From positions 620,001-684,000 of the forward strand of contig OX337228.1 in the NCBI GenBank assembly GCA_946965045.2: a DNA stretch of 64,000 nt, in the 5' to 3' direction. Of this stretch, positions 18,854-28,740 are shown piece by piece (the stretch's first letter is position 1; each line of letters opens with the position of its first letter). The translations under genes were made by a program, and so were the position numbers. The notes under the pieces were generated by a model. That model saw only the letters and a program-made list of their open reading frames with translations. It was not told where the DNA came from and did not search any database. Source of the stretch: Epithemia pelagica (taxonomy: Eukaryota > Bacillariophyta > Bacillariophyceae > Surirellales > Surirellaceae).

Positions 18854-20371
18854 TCAAAGGGGAGGTACTCCAATGGCTAAATCTCGCATATATTCTTCGG
18901 GCCATCGCCAGAAAAAGACACCTGAACCCATCGGCCATCCCCAAAACGTCGCCTTCATCGCCTGTTGGCACGCTTGAATGCCTCGATCGTACACAAGACG
19001 CCACCAGCGAGGTTCATTAATTTTTATCACAGATTCATATTTTACCCACCAATCAAACCATGATCGGCGAACATTTCGCTTCCAGCGAGTTAACATGACG
19101 GTACGCATCAGTGCAAATGCTCGTCGGTGAGAGTCTTCCAACTGCTCACACTTCAACAAGAATCTTACACGATCGTCCCACAATTCGACAGGTACCGCTG
19201 CTTTATCATGTTTTACAGCTTTCTCAGTGTTGGTGTCCACTGCCGATTGCTTGTTGCGTTCGTACCCCTTCATGCGCTTGAGTCCAGAGTTGCCGTGATC
19301 CTCTCTTTCCTTTTCTGCCGTTTCAGTGTCAGTCCTACAACTTTTTCTCGTGCCTGGCGGTTCTTCAGCTTGGATTGCCTCGGCCTTTCGTTTATGAGTT
19401 GTTTTCGTCCATTCGGCCAGACACGTTCCGATCGATGCTGCAGCCTTGATGGGGGCTGTCAATTCACGGACCATGACTTCCTTGGTGGATTCATTCCAAC
19501 CTTTTGATAGAGTCGCCGGTATATCCAAGCAAGAGACCACTTCTGAAACTGTTAAGGATCGGTACGTGAACGCTCTTGAGCCATACACTGTTGGTAGAGT
19601 CCAAAGTTTTCTTCGTTTCATTCGAACTTCGTTCCAACTGACTTGTTGTTGTTCTTCTGCCCTCGCTTCTTCATGCGCACAGCGGCTGCACTTTCCTGTC
19701 TTGGTTTTGTCCACCAAATCATGAAAAGAGCTGTCGGCACCCTGCAAGAGATCATCGATCCAAAATTCGCCCGTCGTCAAATCCTTGGAGTCGATTCTTG
19801 TCCAGGCATGCACTCGACCCTTCCAGTCAGTTACACCACCCAATTCTTTGTGATCCAACACTCGACTTGAAACTTTCCATCCTTGGGGTGGCTTCCCTCG
19901 TGGTGAACGGTGAGATAGCACTACTTGCAAGTCCTCGTGCCAGAACAGGGGGTCTGATCTGGGTGGTCGGAATGGTCCTTCAAACACAACAACATGGCTC
20001 CTTGGGTAGAGGTTCCAGTCGAAATTGTTTCCGGCCTCCGACGTTGATGAGTCCTCGAGAGGAGGCATCCAATATACTTCAGTATGTGAACCAACCAGAT
20101 TCTCCCAATGACTTTGATTCTTTGGAAGCAACAGCCAATCCAGCGTACAGTTCGACAAGAAGTTGCTAGTCAACGTTAACCACACAGGTATTCCGTTCGA
20201 CACTATACCCACTTTCAATTCGCCGTCTTGAAGAGGAACAGTTCGTCGAAACCAAGACGAATACGATTCGGTGACAGGAGTTGCTATTTCAAATTTTTCT
20301 ACAGTCGTTGGAAGTTTCTCGAGTTCCCTTGACTCGTCCTCTTTTCCCTGCCCTTCCGATCCACCAATCAA
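18854..20371 (-). CDS. N-terminal part of the YR retrotransposon pol
   Basis: About 505 codons between two in-frame TGA codons. No protease or other domain is recognised. It is hydrophilic, with a CSRCAHEEARAEEQ finger-like stretch and a basic segment near THKRKAEAIQAEE. The C-terminal RRSWFDWWVKYES and MKATFWGWPMGSGVFFWRWP lead into the reverse transcriptase. It starts directly after the gag stop in the same phase, so expression would need stop readthrough unless the stops are mutations. Confidence 0.5.
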   Translation of the reverse strand: MIGGSEGQGKEDESRELEKLPTTVEKFEIATPVTESYSSWFRRTVPLQDGELKVGIVSNGIPVWLTLTSNFLSNCTLDWLLLPKNQSHWENLVGSHTEVYWMPPLEDSSTSEAGNNFDWNLYPRSHVVVFEGPFRPPRSDPLFWHEDLQVVLSHRSPRGKPPQGWKVSSRVLDHKELGGVTDWKGRVHAWTRIDSKDLTTGEFWIDDLLQGADSSFHDLVDKTKTGKCSRCAHEEARAEEQQQVSWNEVRMKRRKLWTLPTVYGSRAFTYRSLTVSEVVSCLDIPATLSKGWNESTKEVMVRELTAPIKAAASIGTCLAEWTKTTHKRKAEAIQAEEPPGTRKSCRTDTETAEKEREDHGNSGLKRMKGYERNKQSAVDTNTEKAVKHDKAAVPVELWDDRVRFLLKCEQLEDSHRRAFALMRTVMLTRWKRNVRRSWFDWWVKYESVIKINEPRWWRLVYDRGIQACQQAMKATFWGWPMGSGVFFWRWPEEYMRDLAIGVPPL

Positions 20372-22726
20372 TCATTCTTCCTTGGGAGTATTGTTGCTCT
20401 TGGCTTTCTTGAACGGAAGGCGGGCTTGAATGTTTTTTACCTGGCTCTCCACCGCGTCGACCTTTCTCTTCGCTTGCTGCGCGTCGGAGAGAGCTTTCTT
20501 CACGTCGTCCAGCACGATGGGGTTCACGTCGTCGTGAAAACTAACAACATCAAACAAAAATTGTGTCAGCATGGGGCCGACTTTGGGGTGATTTTTGAAC
20601 TGGTGTTCAACAAATTCCTTCTGCAAGCGATGCGCTTGCAAGGTGGCCCACAACAAATCTGGAGCCCGTTCTCGCGTCGTCGCTTGGTTGATGGGCATCT
20701 CGCTGCACGCGCGTCTGGGCATTCTGATGACTTCGAAAACGATACGTATAATATTTTGGACGAGGTCCCAACGCCTTGTCTCGGAAAGGTTCGTGTCCGA
20801 ACCGTAATCCTCCACTTGATCCTTCATGTAAATGAAGAGCGTATCAAGGAAACTCTTCGCGTCCGAAAGCAAGCATCGAGCTATCACCTTGGCATCTCGG
20901 GACATTGATGAAGTCTCGATCTCAGACATGAGGGCTGGGTATTTATCAGCGATCATTTTCCTGATAACGTTTGCGGTTTCAGAATCTCTTGACCCAGAGC
21001 CCTTGAACTTTTCGTAAGTTTCTACCTTCCTGAGTTTCCTTGGGCTCGCTCTCGCTTGGTCAGGGGTCCCAGCTAGGGCTGTGGGAGCAACCAACTGAAA
21101 CGAGTACACTGCCTTCTGATCGCTGGCTCGCTCCATATTAGAGCGTTGACCGCGATAGTGTACATCCACATTCTCCGAGAAACTCTGGGATGCAGTCGTA
21201 CACATTTCCATGAGGGCCATGGCGTCGACGAATTTCAGTGCCTCCGTCGTCACGCTGTTGGATGAAACAAACGCTGACACATGCGACAGAGAGGTAAACT
21301 TGAAGCCTTCCACTTCAACTGTTTGACTTTCCGTCCAAGCTTCCAGGTCCTGAATGCGCAGACGGTTCTTCTGCGACTCCTCTTCCAACTTGCTCACCAA
21401 TTTACGGATCTCATTCACCTCGTCCTGAGAGAGCTTAAAAAGGGACGTCTGACCGCCCATACTTCCTGCAGCTTGCGCTGCCGCCGCCGTTGTACTTCTG
21501 ATGTGATGTTCAAAGTCCGTCAGGCCGCCCTTGAGGAAAAACTTTTCTGCGACCTTGAGGGTTGGAGACGCTTTCGACAACTCAGCCCAAATGGCTTTGT
21601 TGACCTGTTCGGTAATCAACGCGACAAATTCCTTCCGCGAAGAGTGTAACGCTTCGTTCTTCATCGAATGGAGATGCGTCTTCAAGGCATCAATCGATGC
21701 GTACATTCGCTTGAAGCTTTCACCGTGGAGAGCTTGTGTTTCCTGAATGGCTTGAAGGAGAGCCGGATGAATCTTCTTCTCCTCCTGGGCCTGACGCCAC
21801 TCCCCGATTGCTTGCCACACTGTCGTAGCATCCGAATCGTCGGGCGGAGCACCAAACAATCCACTGAGTACATTCACCTTGTCTACGAGCACGTTGATTA
21901 GCTGATTCTGTTCACCTTGACGGATGCGCATCGCCGACAACTCTGCCGCCGTGGCTCGATGGACATGGGCCGTGGCGACCGTATTTTGGGTTACCTTCTG
22001 TTTGAACGTCACATCGTCTAGATCTTCTTCCAGATCTTCCAATTCGCTTTCTTCGATGGGAGACGGCACTTCTACCGCTTCCAACTTAAGTCGTTTCGCA
22101 GGAGTAAAGGCCGTGAACGTGGCGTCCTGCTGGATCTCGTCCAGCGTCTTATGCTTCAACGGTGTTGTGGGTCCAGAACCCAACAACGTGGTGTCTTGAC
22201 CTTGGACGTCACCGCTCAGCATGGCAAACATCGACGACCAGAGCCAAACCGGCTTGAGAGTGCGGGTCATCTCCTGAAGCTTCGACTTGGGGAGCTTGGT
22301 TGCATCCAAGAAAGGATCTTGGAACGCCAACACAGGAGCGGAAGAAGTGCTGGAACCAGCTTTAGGGGTGGGCACGCGAATGAACACGCACTGTTGAAGC
22401 CCTTGATCGTGGAGGCCACCGGTGAAAGAAACAGCTTTACGATGGGATTTGATGCTGCAACGTCCTTTCGTCTGAATGCAAAACTTCCCAGCCACCCCAA
22501 CGACCGCACCACAAACCGACTCGTTCACCAAATCCAACACAACAAGAGACACAGAATTCTGTAAATCGTTAGAAACACTATTAGGTGGCTCACCATTGGT
22601 AGTAGAAGTATTCGCATCTTCTTGGAACTTCACGCGGCCACTTGCAGACGGAGCGTCATACTCCACGAACTGAGACGTATCGCGAGCGACCGGTTCATGT
22701 GTATCCAAAATGGCCGGCTTGAACAC
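20372..22726 (-). CDS. Gag-like protein of the YR retrotransposon
   Basis: 784 codons. It is acidic to neutral, with coiled-coil-like stretches (EIRKLVSKLEEESQKNRLRIQDLEAW at about 21,370-21,450). The C-terminal half is helical and ends in a Lys-rich tail (RLPFKKAKSNNTPKEE). No zinc knuckle is seen. Position, size and coiled coils fit a structural gag. It ends in TGA directly followed in phase by the pol frame. The true N-terminus probably lies further upstream (to 23140), with frame shifts at 22740 and at a C18 run. Confidence 0.5.
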   Translation of the reverse strand: MFKPAILDTHEPVARDTSQFVEYDAPSASGRVKFQEDANTSTTNGEPPNSVSNDLQNSVSLVVLDLVNESVCGAVVGVAGKFCIQTKGRCSIKSHRKAVSFTGGLHDQGLQQCVFIRVPTPKAGSSTSSAPVLAFQDPFLDATKLPKSKLQEMTRTLKPVWLWSSMFAMLSGDVQGQDTTLLGSGPTTPLKHKTLDEIQQDATFTAFTPAKRLKLEAVEVPSPIEESELEDLEEDLDDVTFKQKVTQNTVATAHVHRATAAELSAMRIRQGEQNQLINVLVDKVNVLSGLFGAPPDDSDATTVWQAIGEWRQAQEEKKIHPALLQAIQETQALHGESFKRMYASIDALKTHLHSMKNEALHSSRKEFVALITEQVNKAIWAELSKASPTLKVAEKFFLKGGLTDFEHHIRSTTAAAAQAAGSMGGQTSLFKLSQDEVNEIRKLVSKLEEESQKNRLRIQDLEAWTESQTVEVEGFKFTSLSHVSAFVSSNSVTTEALKFVDAMALMEMCTTASQSFSENVDVHYRGQRSNMERASDQKAVYSFQLVAPTALAGTPDQARASPRKLRKVETYEKFKGSGSRDSETANVIRKMIADKYPALMSEIETSSMSRDAKVIARCLLSDAKSFLDTLFIYMKDQVEDYGSDTNLSETRRWDLVQNIIRIVFEVIRMPRRACSEMPINQATTRERAPDLLWATLQAHRLQKEFVEHQFKNHPKVGPMLTQFLFDVVSFHDDVNPIVLDDVKKALSDAQQAKRKVDAVESQVKNIQARLPFKKAKSNNTPKEE

Positions 22727-23140
22727 ACGTGCCTCGGGCTTGGACCAATCGCGACGCGAAGCGGCATTACCAGTATTTCCGCAGCAAAAGCAGACTGCGA
22801 GCGAGACTCGGCAGTCAACGTGGCAGCCATAAGATTGGACTCGGTAAGGCCATCGAGCGAAAAGGATTCGCGAATGGCCGTGGGATTGGTATTCGTGTTC
22901 GCGAGGAACTGATCACCAAACGAACGCACGGACGGCACCGAAACAAACTCCCCCCCCCCCCCCCCCCCGGGTATCCGAAACACCCACCCCCAAGCCGAAA
23001 TCCGAGAACGCCGAAGCTAAGTCAGGAGGACCAGCAGGCGGAGCGGGAGGCGGACCAGACACCGGAGAGTCACGCGAACGAGACGAGACGCGGGGATCGC
23101 GATAAAGCGAAGCAAGAGCGGAAAAACCAGAAGACGACAT
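22727..23140 (-). pseudogene. Probable N-terminal extension of the gag-like ORF, frameshifted
   Basis: From an ATG at 23140 the frame gives MSSSGFSALASLYRDP, a Pro-rich stretch and DLASAFSDFGLGVGV, then hits an 18-base C run (22951-22968; G on this strand). Beyond the run a second frame continues (SVRSFGDQFLANTN, then AESRSQSAFAAEILV) to near 22740, where the phase changes again into the 784-codon frame. The homopolymer is a likely indel or sequencing-error site, so the frame assignments here are uncertain. Confidence 0.4.
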
Positions 23141-23448
23141 GGGGGCAGCGTTTTAAGGAGTGCAGAGCTTACACTCTGTCGTTTGCGAGCCTACTGTCGG
23201 TGGTGGAGTATCGGAATGCTTTCACTCTGGCAAGTGGTTGCAGAACGAATGGCTCTTGCGGAGGTTCGCCCCGCGCGCCAACTCGGAATCTTATGACCGA
23301 GGACTACCGCCTTCGTGACTGAACGTCCACTGCGGGAGGTAAGAGTGATCCAGCTCTGATAGTTAGCTGGATCGCGTCAATTCCAGTGACTAGGTACACC
23401 TTGATGTGCCTGAGTCACACTCCAAAAGGATGGAGTTCCCCTTACCTA
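23141..23448. other. Upstream flank of the YR retrotransposon
   Basis: About 300 bp with no supported gene. It should hold the 5' terminal repeat and promoter of the element, but the matching 3' end is outside the window, so the boundary cannot be set. Short inverted words are present (AGCTCTGATAGTTAGCT near 23355). Confidence 0.35.
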
Positions 23449-23872
23449 AGTGCCTTCGTAGGTGAAGCGGACAGACTGCGCATTCTACCGGCCAAAAGAC
23501 TCTTTTAGGATTACTCACTCAACATAGCACCTCCATAGAACTGTGATAATAGACTTCATCTTCAGACAATGCTTTAGGTCCCCACGGGGCAGATTTTCCA
23601 TATCGTCCATTCTGATGGAGTTCTTAGTCATCATTGTAGAATCATTTTTTCTCTTTTGGCGATTTGGCCGCTAGATTGCCGGTTGGCCGGTGACTTCACC
23701 ATGGTATTTCTCCACCAATACTGGACCAAATGCCGTGAAATTGAAACATGTTATCGATCTTAGTGTAAATGAGAACGCGTTTGACCCCTATACGCTATCT
23801 CTAAGCATAGGATTCAAACGAGCTTTCATCCCATTGCGTCGATTTTTCGATGCGGCACGTACCGCATGAGAT
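23449..23872 (+). pseudogene. Coding fragment next to the tandem array, split by a 232-bp insertion
   Basis: 23449-23492 and 23725-23872 match, with near identity, the minus-strand frame at 51273-51465. In that copy the two parts are contiguous and read SAFVGEADRLRILPAPNAV through PLRRFFDAARTA and stop. Here 232 bp (23493-23724) lie between them and break the frame after LRILPA. The insert has no GT-AG borders, so it is not a normal intron. The protein family is not recognised. The fragment always abuts the start of the roughly 190-bp array. Confidence 0.55.
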
Positions 23873-26250
23873 TTGCATTGTTATTCGTCGTCCTGCAGCT
23901 CCACGGATCCGTCCGCTCCGGACGTCCTACTTAATAGGCTATTAATTTAGGTTCTACTTCAGAGATCTGGCGTATCAGATCGACCATCGGCGGTATGGTC
24001 GTGAAGCAATGGCCAACCAACGATGGACGCTTCTTTTCGACGCACCACACACCACACGAGTTTTTGACCGAAGGATGACGAGATGCGGCTCCATGAATAT
24101 GGCCGCTTCGGACGTCCTACTTAATAGGCTATTACTTTAGATTCTACTTTAGAGATCTGGCGTATCAGATCGACCATCGGCGGTATGGTCGTGAAGCAAT
24201 GGCCAACCATCGATGGACGCTTCTTTTCGACACACCACACACCACACGAGTTTTTGACCGAAGGATGACGAGATGCGGCTCCATGAATATGGCCGCTTCG
24301 GACGTCCTACTTAATAGGCTATTAATTTAGGTTCTACTTTAGAGATCTGGCGTATCAGATCGACCATCGGCGGTATGGTCGTGATGCAATGGCCAACCAT
24401 CGATGGACCCTTCTTTTCGACGCACCACACGCCACACAAATTTTCGACCGAAGGATGACGAGATGCGGCTCCATGAATATGGCCGCTTCGGACGTCCTAC
24501 TTAATAGGCTATTACGTTAGGTTCTAGTTTAAGGAACCGATTTAAGGAACCGACGTATCAGATCGAAGATCGGAGCCTTGGTTGTGATGAACGAGGTGAT
24601 CATTGATGGACAATTGTTTGTCTGTGCCAGGGAGCACAAGAATTTTCGACCGAAGGATGACGAGATGCGGCTCCATGAATATGGCCGCTCGGGACGTCCT
24701 ACTCTCTACTCTATTACGTTAGGTTCTCGTTTAGGGATCCGACGTATCAGATCGAAGATCAGAGCCTTGGATGTGATGGTCGAGGCGTTCATTGATGGAC
24801 GATTGTTCGTCGTGGCACGGAGCACAATGATTTTGGACCAAAGGCCGATGCTGTGCCAAAATTTGAGAATTGCCGCTCCGGACGTCCTATTTAATAGACC
24901 TTTACTTTAGATACTACGTTAGGGTATCCAAGTCTCAGATTCAGTGTAGGGGCCCTGGTTCGCCACACCACACAGCACACGAGATTTCGACCGAACGACA
25001 AGACGCCCTGCGGCTCCACAGATCCGGCTGCTCTGGGTGTCCTAGTTTGTTGGCTTTAAGGTTAGCGTCTACGTGAGAGATCCGAAGTCTCAGATCTCTT
25101 ACGTAGCAGCCATGGTTGTGATGAACGAGGTGATCATCGTTCGGCGCTTTTTCGCCACACCACACACCGCACGAGATTTCGACCGAACGATGACGTCATG
25201 CCAATTTTCGGCCACGGCCTCTCTGGAGTTCCTACTCACTAGCTAGAGCATTGATTTAAAAATCGTTTTAGATTGCCCAAGTCCCACACTCTACGTACGG
25301 GCCATTGCTGTACTGATCGAAGCGATCATCGTCGAACTCTTTTTTTCGTGCCATGGACAACACGATTTTTCGACCGAAAGAGGACGTTGCTCAGCTTTCG
25401 TTTTTAAGACTGCTGATCTCTTCTACGTTATTATCATCTATAGCTTTATTCTTGCGCCATGGTCATTGCAAAAGATGCGATCAAAGGCGGTGTTTTGATG
25501 CATTTTTTGTTGTTGCGCTTGAAAAAGAATCTGGCACGCGCTTTCAGGCTTAAATTGTATGTCCCACTCTCCCCCAAAATATTGAAACGGCTACTGTACA
25601 AAGTCCCCCAAAAATAAAAATGAGTTTTTTGCTTTTTGGCCTGTAGATTGAACATTGGAGACGGAGAGAGACGAGAAACAATGGGCCATCGAAGTCGAGA
25701 GCTCATCAGACATAAAACAATGGAAACTTCGTTGAGACCCTACAGTAGATTACTGAAGTTTCAGAGCTGGCGTAGGTGCCATGGTTGTCGAGCGCGAAGC
25801 GATCGTCGATGGACGATTTCTCGTCGTGGCACAGACCACATGAGATTTCGACCAATAGACGACGCTACGCGGCTCGTTCAATATGAGCTCTCTGCACGTC
25901 CTACGTAATGGAAACTAGCCTACAGAAGATTACGGAAGTGTCAGAGCTGGCGTAGGTGCCATGGTTGTCGAGCGCGAAGCGATCGTCGATGGACAATTTC
26001 TCGTCGTGGCACAGACCACATGAGATTTCGACCAATAGACGACGCTACGCGGCTCGTTCAATATGAGCTCTCTGCACGTCCTACGTAATGGAAACTTAGT
26101 TTAGCGTCTACAGTAGATTATGGAAGTGTCAGATCTGACGTAGGTGCCATGATTGTCGAGCGCGAAGCGATTGGCGATTGGCGATTTTTGCGTAGCAAGC
26201 CGAAATCGTCTTAACTAATGGGGCAAGTGTTTCTAACGTCAGCACTATAT
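23873..26250 (+). repeat. Tandem array of units of about 180-200 bp
   Basis: The word GACGTCCTAC recurs at 23921, 24111, 24301, 24491 and 24693, and in diverged form at 24881, 25036, 25226, 25894 and 26074: a period of 190 bp in the clean part and about 180-190 bp later. Each unit also has GATCGACCATCGGCGGTATGG (or a derivative) and TTTCGACCGAA. Early units are nearly identical and later ones diverged. The inverted array is found at 50270-51250 and 62925-63900. No coding potential is credible. Confidence 0.8.
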
Positions 26251-27187
26251 GTCGTTACTCAGCTATAGACTACTCGAGCCATGGAGGTGGCAAGCCTATT
26301 TTTCGTCGTCAGAACTATCGCACAGGTACGCGAACACAACCCTGCGCTTCTTGTTCTCGGGATGAGTCCGTTGAGTCGCGGCCTTTTTCTTCGTGGTGGC
26401 TCGCGGTGGGATCGGCACGAAAAAAGACGAAGATACATTGTAGGGAGGTTTCTTATCGACCTTGGGAGGATCTCGTTGGCGGCAGCGTACGGGGGATTGT
26501 CGTCGCATGAATTGTAGGAAGGGACTCGTGGCCTGGTTGTGATGCCATTTGTCGTGTTGCTTGGGAGGGGCCGCGATCAAGTGACGATGCGGTGTAGCAG
26601 GAGCTGGATCTTGGTGGGCTTTCCCTTCTTCTTCTTCTTCTTCTTCTTCTTCTTCTTCTTCTTCTTCTTCTTCTTCTTCTTCTTCTTCTTCTTCTTCTTC
26701 TTCTTCTTCTTCTTCTTCTTCTTCTTCTTCTTCTTCTTCTTCTTCTTCTTCTTCTTCTTCTTCTTCTTCTTCTTCTTCTTCTTCTTCTTCTTCTTCTTCT
26801 TCTTCTTCTTCTTCTTCTTCTTCTTCTTCTCGGAATTTTGTGGGAAGGTGGACACCAAGTCACCATGACTCCCAAGCGTCAACTCTTCGAAGACTATTCT
26901 ATATAGATCAATACTGTATAATTCACTCCTTCTCTTCACAAATTTTCGAGCGCTAGTGCTTACTTGAGGGCGTGGCGTGTCGAAAAAGATCTTGGCGTAT
27001 CTTTTGTAGTCGTAGGAGAGTTGGAGGGAATATGTCACACGTCCCCCAAATTTCCCCCAATCCATAGATGAATTTTCTTGTGAATGTGGACGGACAGAGA
27101 GAGGAGAGAGACAAGAAACTATAGGCCAGTGAAGTTGACAGCTCATTCAACACAACAATACTCTAAAGAATAACATGCAAGCATAAA
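26251..27187. other. Non-coding stretch around a microsatellite
   Basis: No gene is supported. Long open frames here are single-residue runs from the TTC repeat. A segment at 27070-27145 (GGAGAGAGACAAGAAACTAT, then GGCCA, then GACAGCTCATTCA) is a diverged copy of 25660-25710, suggesting another dispersed repeat. Confidence 0.5.
26625..26830 (+). repeat. TTC/GAA microsatellite, about 68 triplets
   Basis: 206 bp of uninterrupted CTT/TTC triplets. It is a pure purine strand opposite a pure pyrimidine strand, a sequence type known to form triplex DNA. Confidence 0.97.
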
Positions 27188-27377
27188 CTAATATTTTGCA
27201 TGATCAAACTTGAGTCCGCCGAGCACTTTCGTAGGTGATTTGAAACGCAGATCTTGACTGTGCTTGTAGTATTTTTGGAGACAATGTTCCGAGTTGTATT
27301 TGGGCGGTAAATTGTATTCATTGCTGGCTGGGTATGGGTGGGTGGTCCCATCTCGTCCTTGGTACACGTAGAAGTGG
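27188..27377 (-). pseudogene. C-terminal end of the SET/RGD-HAG gene, cut off by the copia element
   Basis: The minus-strand frame from the insertion point reads FYVYQGRDGTTHPYP to GLKFDHAKY and TAG (27190-27188). It joins in phase to the frame ending at 42158 (GNLGNPRSH) once the copia element and one copy of its target duplication are removed. It completes a domain whose core motif is on the other side; see 42158-43056. Confidence 0.7.
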
Positions 27378-27617
27378 TGAATAAATAATCACGGGTGCCC
27401 CCTTTGTAACCTACGAAGGGCCTCGCCATGCCTCGCTACGCATCGCCTGGCATCGCCCGGCCCCTAGTTGCGTGTTCGCTAGTGGGTACCGTGGTCGCTT
27501 TTTGGCCCCTACGTGAGCGATTTGCCCCCAAAGGACACCCCTAGTTTAGTTACCATAATTTCTGATAGTTTGATTGTTGCAAGCCGTATATTGCGTCTGG
27601 CCGTCAGTTTTTATTCA
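27378..27617 (+). repeat. 5' LTR of the copia element
   Basis: 240 bp, TGAATAAATAATCACGGG to TTTTTATTCA. It differs from the split 3' LTR (34525-34614 plus 42008-42157) at five positions (about 2%). AGTGG before it and AGTGG/GTGG after the 3' LTR form a 4-5 bp target duplication. Confidence 0.9.
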
Positions 27618-27618
27618 G

Positions 27619-27630
27619 TTTATCAGACCC
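27619..27630 (+). other. Candidate primer-binding site
   Basis: TTTATCAGACCC starts one base after the LTR. TATCAGA matches the core of the initiator tRNA-Met primer site used by many copia elements. Confidence 0.5.
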
Positions 27631-28113
27631 ACTGTCTGTTGTTCCCCCACTGTTTGCCGGAAGGCAAGCGCCTGATCAACGCTCGAGAGGTGTTCGCGCT
27701 AAGCGGCTTCGTCACTCGCTCGCTTGCGTCATCTCTGTGACTTGTTTTTGTCACTGTGGGACCCACTCGCTAATTTGTGACTTGCGACTGCACAACGTAC
27801 CGTGCACGTGCTCGTACACGTGGACCGTCCATCGACGCGCGCCGTATGACTCAATTATAAAAGCCTGCTGGCTTTTGACACGTGCCTGCTTGCTCGCGGA
27901 ATCGCCGGTTCGCCGACTCGCGGATTTGCCGATCGCCAGCTCGCTCGCTCGCGGAATCGCCGGACGACTACTCGCCGATTCACTCGCAGATTGTTGGCTC
28001 ACAGAAATTCGCTCCTCCCATCACAATTGCAAATTTCTGCACAAGAACAAGCCTTCCCTTGCCATCCGTTTGACCTTCTACTACCCTCCTACCCTTTATC
28101 CAACCCTTGAACC

Positions 28114-28740
28114 ATGGCCGCAAATGCCTTCCGTACTGCACTGGGCCGCTGTGGCTACGACAATGCCACCGTTGGGCACCTAACGCAACAGGGCTTCACA
28201 ACAACGGATCAGTTCCTGGAGTTTCCCATCAACGAAGTAAAGCCCATGCTGAAGACATTAGCCAAGAACCCACCCGACGGTGTCACTCTACCCTACCAGT
28301 TCAACCTGAAGTTCCTTGGCTTCCGAATGTGGTTGGAATATCATTCTGTCCGTGGACAGGACCTTGATGCTGGTGGTTATACTGGTGACGTAATCACCAA
28401 GTGGATGAAACGCGTAACGGAACTCGCGAATGCCACCACCACTGATGGTCAGGATGACCCAGTACCACCCAAAAGGCTAACGAACCTTGCCGATTGGGAA
28501 CGTCACGACGGAATGTGGCGCACGTACTTGGGTCAGCACCGCAATCCGACAACGGGAGTGCCGCTCACCTACGTATTGCGTGAGGAATCCGACGTACCGG
28601 GCGACGCACTAACCGCCGATTACGACTGCATTGACGACGACCTAGTCGCGACCACTCGTCATGAGTGGGATCAGTACAAAGCCGACCGACGCAGAGTGTA
28701 TGAGCTGTACTACCCTCTTATCTACGATGGCCCGGCATGA
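28114..28740 (+). CDS. Copia gag, N-terminal part
   Basis: 208 codons from ATG 28114 (MAANAFRTALGRCGYD). It is helical and hydrophilic, with the LGFRMWLEYHS and MKRVTELANA stretches seen in gag proteins of this type of diatom element; the family call rests on position. It stops at TGA 28738 after LIYDGPA, and the +1 frame continues as HEQTHAKSKDGREAY. A single lost base near 28735 explains the break. Confidence 0.65.
   Translation: MAANAFRTALGRCGYDNATVGHLTQQGFTTTDQFLEFPINEVKPMLKTLAKNPPDGVTLPYQFNLKFLGFRMWLEYHSVRGQDLDAGGYTGDVITKWMKRVTELANATTTDGQDDPVPPKRLTNLADWERHDGMWRTYLGQHRNPTTGVPLTYVLREESDVPGDALTADYDCIDDDLVATTRHEWDQYKADRRRVYELYYPLIYDGPA

Larger units (their letters stand above)
17216..23140 (-). 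mobile_element. YR retrotransposon (DIRS/Ngaro-like), 5' half
   Basis: From 22726 to 17218 a single minus-strand reading frame runs for 5.5 kb, broken only by three in-frame stops: TGA at 20374-20372, TGA at 18856-18854 and TAG at 17803-17801. It encodes a gag-like protein, a pol N-terminal part, reverse transcriptase and RNase H. The rest of the element is at 1-1654. The 5' terminus lies somewhere upstream of 23140 and was not located. Confidence 0.75.

Noticed and set aside
23493-23724. 232-bp insert considered as an intron
   Set aside because: No GT-AG borders, and the contiguous version exists at 51.3-51.5 kb.
26453-27146. Long open frames of poly-Arg, poly-Phe and poly-Lys
   Set aside because: Produced entirely by the TTC microsatellite; flanks show no conserved coding.
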